From: Sipunculus nudus
Taxonomy: Eukaryota > Annelida > Sipuncula > Golfingiida > Sipunculidae
Length of the DNA stretch: 64,000 nucleotides
Direction: 5' to 3'
Assembly: GCA_026874595.1 (NCBI GenBank)
Contig: CM049310.1
Span: 84,421,056-84,485,055, forward strand
Both the position numbers and the translations under genes were made by a program. Position 1 is the stretch's first letter, and each line of letters begins with the position of its first letter. The notes beneath the pieces are model-generated. The model did no database searches. It was not told the DNA's origin and saw only the letters and a program-made list of their open reading frames with translations. Below are positions 52,733-61,829 of this stretch, in pieces.

Positions 52733-54751
52733 TGTCAAGGCCCAGATTGCGATCTGGACAGATCTTAGATCTGTCCAGCCCAAATTGCGATCGCAGTTCA
52801 GGCCGGCCCAAACTGCGATCGCAATCCAGGCTGGCCAGATCTTAGATCTGTCCAGCCTATATTGCGATCGCAGTTTAGTCTGGCCCAGATTGCGATCTTG
52901 TCTTTCTTGCTTCAGGATCGCAATCTGGACTGGACAGATCTAAGATCTGTCCAGTCAAGATTGCGATCCTAAACTTGACCAGCCCATATTGCGATCCATG
53001 CGATCCAAGTGTTTCAGCTTGTTAATTTATAGTTATTTTAAAATTTAAAAAAAAGTAAAATATGTCAAAATTTTAAAATTTTACTCAGTTCTGATTTACA
53101 AGTTCTGATTAAATATGTCAATATGTTTCACTAATAATATTAAGACTCGTGGCTGTATCAGCTGTCACAAGACTATGTAAATAATCAAAATCTGTATTGC
53201 TGGTTCCTCAATTTATGTTAATAAAATTAAACTTGCCCATCTCTAGTTTTCTCCTTGTACAATTTATAGGGTGTTCTTATGCTTGAGTTATTTTTTATTC
53301 TTATAATGGTTTCATAGCTGAGATTTCTTTTAATTTTTTTTTACATTTTTTTAAATAAAAATATTTAAATATGATAAAAAATCAGATCTCAGACAAGTTC
53401 TCTTTATGATTTCTGTAATGTTGATAATTGTCATAAGACTTTTGCTATGTCTAGTGCTTAGATTGATGTTAAAGTAGTCCAAAGTGAATATAATAGTTTT
53501 ATGTTTAAATATAAATTAAAGCCATAAAACCAGGTACTTATGATCATTATGATCATACTTATGATCAATTTGTGAAATTTGTAAATTCTGGATTCTCAAG
53601 AACTTTGTTTTGCTGTAACTGAATAAATACCAGACATGATTAGAATACTTTGCAAATATATTTGAATGCGAATATGAATATATGTACTCCATAATTTCAT
53701 GCATAAAAATAGGAATACAGGTATTAATGGAAGTATTTGAATACAGATGCAAATACTTTCAAAATGTAATCATGAATGTATTCATGAATATATTCTATAA
53801 TATCATTTTAATAATCATTTATTTCAAATATTTTATTAAAAGATCTTTTCATATGATGCTGTTATTATTTTTAATTTAAATTATATTTGACACAATATTT
53901 TTTATTAATTTATAATAAATAGTTATATTATTTAAGTTTTATTCTTGGGTAGGAATAACCAGTAATTATTAAATAAAAGTTCTCATTTGTAAAAATCAGA
54001 ATTACCATGACTGATAATGGACAGGTTTTTTTTCAAATAATTCTACTGCAATGTAGATAAAGTTATATGGCCAAGTCCAAAGCTATGTGAAAACAGCACA
54101 CCATTTCCAGCTGTATATAAAATAAATGACATCAATCCTCTTCCCTGTCTCCAAGGATATTATCATAATCTTACATAACTTGAGTTAAACACCATCAGCT
54201 CATAATGCAGCTTATATTACCACACAAAACCTGCACTTGCCTACCTCCTCTTCCAAATCATATTTTGTGAGCATATAAAACCCATGGGTTCCTTGTTACC
54301 TTTTTTCAACAACCATGCAATACTAAATGAGTTGGTGAAACATCCCATGTTTCACTCCTGTCATATGAAGGAGTGAAAATTGCCTTTCTGTATTATAATT
54401 GTATTTATTATGGGAAAATGGTACAATGCAATACCAAATGAGTTGGTAAAACAACCAATGTTTCACTCCTGTGATCGAAAAAGCATGGATCGCAATATGG
54501 GCTGGTCAAGTTTAGGATCGCAATCTCGGCTGGACTGATCTTAGATCTGTCCAGACCAGATTGCAATCCTGAAGCAAGAAAGACAGGATCGCAGTCTGGG
54601 CCGGACTAAACTGCGATTGCAATCTAGGCTGGACGGATTTAAGATCTGGCCAGCCTGGATTACGATCGCAGTTTGGGCCGGCCTGAACCGCGATCGCAAT
54701 TTGGGCTGGACAGATCTAAGATCCGTCCAGATCGCGATCTGGGCCTTGACA
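52733..54751. mobile_element. Fold-back element, family 2 (palindromic TIRs), non-autonomous
   Basis: This 2019-bp element begins TGTCAAGGCCCAGATTGCGA and ends TCGCGATCTGGGCCTTGACA. It is flanked by TATATA on both sides. Its arms (52733-53000 and 54482-54751) are near-identical inverted copies built from two motifs: GGACAGATCTTAGATCTGTCC-type palindromes and ATTGCGATCGCA-type palindromes. The core is AT-rich; the open frames there (53516-53752, 53682-53879) are short, low-complexity and unrecognisable. Frames within the two arms are mirror shadows of the TIR. The ends, size and insertion preference match the element at 36511-38685, although most of the arm sequence differs. Confidence 0.85.
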
Positions 54752-55200
54752 TATATATACTGTAGTTGTCTTATGGTCAAGATGATTTCAAATTTTTTAT
54801 ATTCATTAATAGGGAATTATCGCAAAAATAAAGCCTTCATGAAAAAGAGACCCCATCATGGAAAGCAGGTCAAAAGGTAGAACACTGATATTTAATATAA
54901 ATCTTGAATGTTCAAAGATTGCTCAATTACATAAGATCTTTAAATTATATGCCATTAATGATCAATATTGTTTGATGTTGCCATACTTGGGATCCTGTCC
55001 AATTATTAAAATTGTGTGCACATATTATCTGATATAATGAATTTCTATAATAATTGATAACTTTGTGTAGGTTTCAATATATGGTGAAATCATGAAAATG
55101 AGACCTTCCCACAACACTGAAAAGGGGGAAACGCAAAAATTTTAACCCTGGGAATATTATTGAGCCAACCACAGTGTTTAAATATATAAAATTTTATATA

Positions 55201-56319
55201 CAGTGAAACCCCTCTGAGGGAGACAGTCACTGGACCGGACGATTTGTCTGTTATAGCGGGGTGTCCCCCCCAGAGGGGGTCTGGCCCAGGACGTCCGGCT
55301 GCGGCCACATGTAGGAGACCCAAGTATGAAATCCGGTATTTTTATCTAATATGATATATGTGAATAATTTTTATTGCTACCTGTGGTTGTGTTTTATTTT
55401 ATTTTATTTTGGAAAGAGGCTTTTAATACAAACTGGAACATTATTGTCGTTACTTGTGAGAAAATAAGATTCTAACACTGACTTACATTGACAGGACTTG
55501 CACGTCTCAGCGTACACATTTCTGCACTGTACCGTAAAATTTTTTAATTACTCTTTCTGTGATATTTAAAGCATCGCTTATGGAATAAGGGAATTTCTGA
55601 CATCTCGTTCAAGTTTTGTTTAACATCTTTTGGGAGCGTAAGCAAATATGATAAATAAATGCATGAAATCATACACGCCTTATGACTGGTAGTTGGGACT
55701 AATTTCGTGACGAAAATGTTACAGGATCAGGGATTGGTTGATATCACTGAGCCAATGACCCAGACGAGAGGTCATTACCCGTGACATTTATCGTCCAGGT
55801 GTGTAACAGATACGCCATTATCCTCGCTCCTGGGCCTATAATAGAATAATGTGCACCAGATTTAGAATGAATAAGTAGCTAGACTGAAAGCTCGGCACAA
55901 TAGAAACTCCGTAAATTCCATAATTTTCTGGGCCCTGCTATTGACAAAAGGATATATAAATAAATATTCCAGGTGAAAAATAAGGTAAATTGAGTTAAAC
56001 TAGCTCCGGTCTTACAGTCATAGCAATATGCCTAAATCATAAGAACTTTTAAGTCATATAAAAGGCGTACCGGGAGCAAACCATATTTGCAATATTCAAG
56101 TGTTTCTACTGACCTTGATCAGGGCGACCACTTGGGTGTCCGTTAGCCAGGACGATTTTAGCCATCAGGAGGACAAAAAGTGTCCATTGTCCTGAATCAC
56201 TGGCAGGGTGTTCGCCTCAGAGGGGTTCTTAAAAAGTAAAAACGCTTGGTCGGCCCAAAAAGTGTCTGTAAGGCAGGGTGTCCGCCCCAGAGGGGTGTAC
56301 GCAGCCTGGGGTTTCACTG
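55201..56319. mobile_element. Pogo/Tc1-mariner-like non-autonomous DNA element
   Basis: This 1119-bp element is bounded by CAGTGAAACCCC and its inverse GGGGTTTCACTG, with TA on both outer sides as expected for Tc1/mariner-superfamily insertion. Just inside, TCTGAGGGAGACA on the left mirrors TCTGGGGCGGACA on the right after a gap. No transposase frame is present. The minus-strand frames at 55090-55323 and 56165-56365 cross the element ends and are not genes. Confidence 0.7.
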
Positions 56320-56412
56320 TATATAAAATCCTGGCCTGCTCTACAAAGGATTTTAATCTTGCCAAGGCGAAATTAAAATCCGCTTGGATTTCAATCTAGT
56401 CTGTGACATACA
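56320..56412 (-). mobile_element. Degenerate terminal fragment of fold-back family 1
   Basis: It matches the terminal part of the element at 36511-38685: the TGGCCTGCTC segment, GGATTTTAATCT, and the end GGATTTCAATCTAGTCTGTGACA. The palindromes are decayed (TTGCCAAGGCGA). It directly abuts the right end of the pogo-like element at 55201-56319. Confidence 0.7.
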
Positions 56413-57914
56413 TATACCAAATGTACCAACAGTACCAATGACTGGTCTTCTAAAGTAGATATAAACTGATCTTTAAACCCCTTGAGGGTGATGCTTTTTG
56501 GGATATAAACTAAAAATATATGTTAACCAGTTATTGAGGAACCTGCAGGCTTTTTCATAAGACTATTCAACATTTGCTCTCTAACTAATATATACTACTT
56601 ACAAGTACCAATCATATTCCTTACATTCCATATCCTAATGGTTCTTGTCTGAATGCAAAGAAAACCATTATATAATTGCAGATATTTAAAGCCGAGTATA
56701 CAATATCAAGAGTTCATGGTATTCCCAAACTAGTTTGAAACTTTTAACATTAAGAGTTTAAAGCTTATGATGAAGTTTAATATAAAACAAGAGAAACCTA
56801 CTTCATCTGATGTGATGGTATAATACAGATCATTTCTGACATGCTTGGCTTGAGAAACTAAGTATCAGACATTTAATGGATGAACGTGAACGCTATTTTA
56901 AATCATCAGGTTTTTATCTGTACATGGAAAAGGACTGACTAAACAGCCCCTGGAGATGTCTTTCATTATTCCATGATCAACTAGATCATTGTGACTAATT
57001 TTTCTGCTACACCCATCAGGCATTGTGATTCATGGCGCATGCAGCTTTTGGCCACCTGCCAGCTGATGCCGGTGTGTTCACCATCAGTGGAAGATTAGAT
57101 TTATCTGGAATATCGGGAAGAACGGAAGGTGACCGATACTGTGTCCAAGTCTGTAACATATCCAACTGGCATTCACCTACAGCACTGAATAAAACGCTTA
57201 GTGTTATATCTCCTCCACTGCAAGTTAATACATAATATAAAACGCTTAAATTTCACTTTGTGGCTTTAAACTGTTTCAGGTCCCCCCCCTGGATCACTCC
57301 CACTTCAAGGGCATGACTGTGGAAAATGTTACTTCAATTTCATATGATTAACTGTCTCACAAACCACTGTAAAATGCCATCAAATGGCAATGCAACCAAC
57401 TCAACCGCAAACACATTCCACCTGGTCATTTTTTTTACAACAGAAAAATGTCATTATATGCCTTATATTACAACTTGTCAAGGCTGGATTATGTCAATTC
57501 AGCAGTTTCATCACTTTCTCTGTCAACCTCCAATACCTTTTCATTTCATCTGGAGTGAAGAAACAGCTACTCTGACCTACAAGAACATCGGCCATCCCAG
57601 AGGTAATATTTCTGCAGAAATCCATATAAATGTCAAGCTACCCAGAGTACAGATATATGTCTGTACCATGAAAGCATTACTTGTAACCAAGCACCATTTC
57701 ATGCAAAATATAAATATTGAAAAGACACAAAAAAACAATACAGGTCACAGTTTGGCCATTTCAGCATTTATCTTTCTTGCTCACAAGGTTCACTGCTGGC
57801 TACAAGCAGAACTTGGGTGACAGTGCAGCTATACACAAAAATATTCATTTACGAATGATCCTTGGGTACATGACATCAATTAGTTAATAATGACAACATT
57901 ATTTCACCAATTAG

Positions 57915-58457
57915 AACAAGAGCACCACAAATGTGCAAAGTACTCCTGTTGTGTATCTGGTGACCTCTGACCTCATTAAATATGCGGGAATTTGATGAGA
58001 AGGTAATTCAGGTGAAAACTCTATTGGTAAACATGTATAATGAGTTTCATGAAAATCCATAGGATTTTTGGAAAGTCACCAAAGTGCCTCAAAAGTGTGG
58101 ATACCTCTGACCTGTTTAATTCTGCATGGATTTTGCTGGAAATCAAACATAGGCAAGATATTTTATTTATTCACATTTTGACGAATTTTATCAAAATCCT
58201 TTAGATATTCTTCATAAGTTATTGCTGGGACATCACAAATTAGCCCTGACCTGTGACCTTATTAAATATGCCTGGACGTTGCCCTTAATCGAACTCTGGC
58301 AAGATAATCTGTTGGTAAGTAGTTATGGTGAGTTTAGTGAAAATCCATCAAAGTCCCGTTAAATTATCCCGGTGACACTAAACGGACGGACGGCACAATG
58401 GATGGACAAAAAGTGGGTATACCATAATACTCCAGTCATATGATGGGCGTATAAAAA
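57915..58457 (+). repeat. DR1-type dispersed repeat, three monomers with both ends
   Basis: Same layout as 31290-31815: 5' aacaagagcaccacaaatgtgc, three monomers, a gacggacgg tail, then ataatactccagtcatatgatgggcgtat. The two copies align over their whole length. Confidence 0.85.
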
Positions 58458-60439
58458 TTGACAATCTTTCAGAAAGGTATATATATGAGAAATTGAGTCT
58501 GACCAGACCACTTGGGGCATGACATACACAGAATTTGTACCTATGTTTGAAATCCTGTCAAGCTTTCTTGTTCCATCTTCCTGGGATCCAGGTCCCTAGC
58601 TTGGTTGAGCAGAGACCTAGCTTCTGAGGGCCTCCTGGCCTGCTATATATCATGATCTTTGAACAGGCATGTGTGTAATGGGGCTGAATCATGACAGCCA
58701 ATCAAATTAATTGTTACTAGAGTACTAAAGAGTACAAAGAAATCAAAACTGTTCACATGCTTAATCAATAAAATGGCATGTACTCATCGATCACAAACCT
58801 ATGTGACTGATGCGGCTAGACTCATAACATCTCCCATCACAAGATGGCTGATCTAAAGACAGTTTTCCCTATCGTGAAGACTGACCACACACGAGCCACC
58901 TGATTTCATGGTTCACTTTTCTTGTTAATTATTCATAAAAGAGCATGCTCACTGAAGGAAGGTCTCTGCTACTGTGCTACTAAAAGTGACACCTCATGGA
59001 AAGAATTGGGTCAAACGGTAGCAAATCTCACCTCATGCAGTATTGAAACAGATTTGCCTGTATGCACTAGAAACTGGTTTACAGTAAACTGGACAAAAGT
59101 AAACTGAACTACAGTAAAAAACTTTCAAATGTAACTTTTTCTACAGTAGACTGTACTGATGTAGATGTGTAGCCAAGTGCAAACAAGTGTAATCCAACCC
59201 ACAATTCGGATTATCTGCTAGTGCAGATATGGCCTTGCTGCATTTTACCAGTCTCTTAATTTGCCCAATCTTTAAATGTAGCTCTCTGAGGGCACAGTGA
59301 TTTTTGCCAAAACATTCTCCAACAGAAAAACAAACAGTCAGTGGTTTCCCTTGAATTGCTTCAAGTCACGAAGAAGGACAGAAAATAAACAAAATGAATG
59401 AGACAGAACAGATTCTGTAAAACAAACTGGTGAAAACTTATAACATTTAAAGGTTTGTGAAACAATGGTTTTGTTGTCATCAGTTCTGAAAGATCAGTTC
59501 AGCTATAAACATGCTTCTTTTTGTGTTGGTTATGAATGAGAGTGCAAATTGAGGTCTGAAGCAAGATAAGCTATGCCAAAAGCCAGTGTTTCTTCAAAGT
59601 TTGCTGAGTTGTCCATCATTCATGATCATTAATAATTTATTTACTTGCTGTCCTTTAATGTCTTTGTGTATCATTACCTGCCTTGCTTCTTATGACAGAT
59701 GACATTACTAACTACATTTTCTGCAACATGATGCTATCAGCGCATGATATTTTGTTTTATAAAAGTTTAAAAGATCCCCATTTTTGTGATGTGGTGGTAA
59801 AAAGGGCTTCTCTGGCCAGTAAACTCTAGGGTATTTAAGGAACTGACAATATCTCTGTCATCTGTTGGCATTTAATGGTCAGGGGTGTACTGAGGTAAGA
59901 AAAAGGTCCTTAAAATATGACAGAAAGAGCCCATATATTTTGTCTACACAATAATATATCTCAAACCTGTTTTTCATCTGTTTTTCTCTATCATATTTCA
60001 TACTAACTTAAAACTGAATTTTTAAATTTTTGATCAACAAAACATTTTAAATTTATTTTTAAACATGAATTGGGAAGAAAATAAAGACAAATCACAAGCT
60101 TTACTTTGATTAACCCCCTAAGGCTACTAACATTTCCCATTGTCTTTGCTACAGGGCTGGGTAAAAAAGCCCAGTGCTCAAGTGGTGTGATGAGTGTTAA
60201 TGGGCACGCTGTTACTCTGCATTATCAACATCAGCTTGCCAGCTGGCTTCATCCTCCATCATGGTTTTTTCTGGCAATGTTTGTCTGTATTTCTGCTGTG
60301 TCATGACACCTTTCCCTGTGACAACACCACAAATTATATACATCTCGTTTACAACAATCCAGTAAACAAGCGGTGTATACCCAGGGCTGTTCTGTATGCA
60401 TCATGGTAACTTTATGAGCTTATCATGGGCTTTGTTTAA

Positions 60440-60929
60440 AGGGGCCCAATCACCTATAAACAATGTTGAATTAACATGAAAAATAGCCTCTTCCCTTTAA
60501 AATGAATTGGTACCTGTCAAACTATTGCCCTGAAACGGTTTGCTTACTCCGGTAAACGAGTTTAAAAAAACAGTGCACGGGGCGTGATCACAGGTGTAAA
60601 CATAAACACAGCGCATGCATCGCAGGGATACAACACATGTGATTCTGGAGATTTTCTGACTTCTTGGCCCAAAAAATAGAATACATGTTCCTGCTGACTG
60701 AAACATCACGTGTTGCGGCTCACAATTGGTCACGCGGAAATGTGTTGGTAAACAAAGACACCTGCACTGTGTTTATCAACATGCAGAGCCATAACAAGGT
60801 GCTAAACCGCTGTATGCGAGGCACTGAGGCTGTGTGCTGGGATGTTCCTGCTGGTAAACTTTTTTATAAAGCAGAACTGAACTGTTAGTGTGGAAAAGTA
60901 GGCAAAATATTGCTCCTGATTATGTCCCT
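60440..60929 (-). mobile_element. TTAA-flanked MITE, copy 2 (inverted relative to 11.6 kb)
   Basis: 490 bp, starting AGGGGCCCAATCACC and ending GATTATGTCCCT, both flanked by TTAA. The plus-strand frame at 60664-60888 falls inside the element. The corresponding frame in the 11.6-kb copy is broken, so it is not treated as a gene. Confidence 0.7.
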
Positions 60930-61020
60930 TTAAGGAAAGGGGGGGGGGGCATGTCCCATTACTTTACAGGAGGGGATACTTGGGGAATTATTATTTAGGC
61001 TGGATGTGGATTTGGATATC

Positions 61021-61124
61021 CAGTAAAACCCTCACTATTACAACCAGCATCTGGACCTTTATAAAGTGGTTGCTGTTTAGAGGTGGTCACTAAACTGAGG
61101 TGGTCTTCAGACAAGGTATTACTG
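61021..61124. mobile_element. Short degenerate MITE (CAGTAAAACC / GGTATTACTG ends)
   Basis: About 104 bp with imperfect inverted ends. TA is present on the right, but TC is on the left where TA would be expected. Probably an old member of the mariner/pogo MITE class. Confidence 0.45.
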
Positions 61125-61149
61125 TATATGTCGCTAAATCCAATTCGTT

Positions 61150-61340
61150 GTGGCATCACAGCAACAGTATTGTCTGAAGGTGGCGGAAGCCAGAGAACCT
61201 AAAGAAAACCATCAACCTTGGACAGGCCAAGCAGAGAGAGTGGAGATTGAAACCATTAGACTGTCCAGGCCCCACTCAACTGTCCAGCTATTTAAAGGAA
61301 TGCTGAAACCACTGTACTTTGGGCTGGAGCAGCTACCAAA
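61150..61340 (-). mobile_element. SINE-like repeat, copy 2
   Basis: The minus-strand body ggttttctttaggttctctgg...ttccgccacc and the upstream gtccaaggttgatgg match 4360-4505. The plus-strand frame at 61150-61389 is a shadow of it. Confidence 0.45.
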
Positions 61341-61688
61341 AAAATGGAGTGAACTGAACTATAATCAAACCAATGAAAAAAATGAGTAAAAAGACTTTAC
61401 AAAAATAAAATTGACTGATTTTATATGAAAAATATGGGGTTTTTTCGCAGGGGGGTTTTGTCCATTCCCATGTGAATTGTCCTGTCACATTCTCAAGGCC
61501 CCTCGCACCAAATCAACAGATATATATCAATGCCTCCCTCTGGATATCACAAATCAGGAGCCTCTCAAATATATGCATGAGTAAAGACAGGGTCAACATC
61601 CCTCTCAGACTGAAACGATATCTGTTGCCATGACACTGCTTTACAGAGTTCCCATGATGCTTTATGAGGATGTAAACAAATTATATAC

Positions 61689-61829
61689 CCTTGACTTTTA
61701 CTCCTGGAATATTGGGGTCAGTCACCTGGGCTTGCAGCACCAATGGTGGTGACACATGTAATACTGTCTGAAGAGGGACTGTGAGATGTAAGTCAATAGA
61801 GGCCACCCTGATTCTGACTTCGGGATTTA
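61689..61829 (-). CDS. TGFBR3: Probable betaglycan-like orphan-domain exon (most N-terminal one in window)
   Basis: This is a 141-nt exon, phase 1 in and phase 1 out (2 nt + 46 codons + 1 nt). The acceptor is ...ataactag with a weak pyrimidine tract, and the donor is G|GTATAT. It reads NPEVRIRVASIDLHLTV, resembling human betaglycan REVTLHLNP at the start of OD1, followed by alternating hydrophobic residues typical of beta strands. Only the GGTATAT donor gives the phase needed to join 46231-46328, producing ...KVKGDRQLILVL. The frame hits a stop immediately beyond the donor. Compared with human there is an extra stretch of about 24 residues between the two matching segments, which may be lineage variation or a mis-set boundary. 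The upstream frame (61830-62024) is open but ends in a stop before this exon, so it is not part of it. The start boundary is the least certain point. Confidence 0.65.

Larger units (their letters stand above)
46329..61688 (-). other. Intron (phase 1) of the betaglycan-like gene, about 15.4 kb
   Basis: This is the interval between the first two recognised exons. It holds fold-back, pogo-like, TTAA-flanked and DR1-type repeats listed separately. Between them, 46330-47540, 48900-50740, 50985-52730 and 58460-60430 show no supported gene. Confidence 0.65.

Noticed and set aside
52701-52943. Frame encoding repeated 'RSQFRPAQTAIAIQ'-like peptide, mirrored at 54541-54780
   Set aside because: Both lie in the inverted arms of the fold-back element and mirror each other; they are TIR shadows.
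57326-57820. Longest open frame in the window (plus strand, 164 codons)
   Set aside because: AT-rich codons, no recognisable domain or splice context, and it sits in repeat-dense intronic DNA. A frame of this length is plausible by chance in 64 kb; homology or RNA evidence would be needed.
60664-60888. Plus-strand 74-codon frame
   Set aside because: Lies within the TTAA-flanked MITE; the matching region in the 11.6-kb copy has a broken frame, so no coding constraint.
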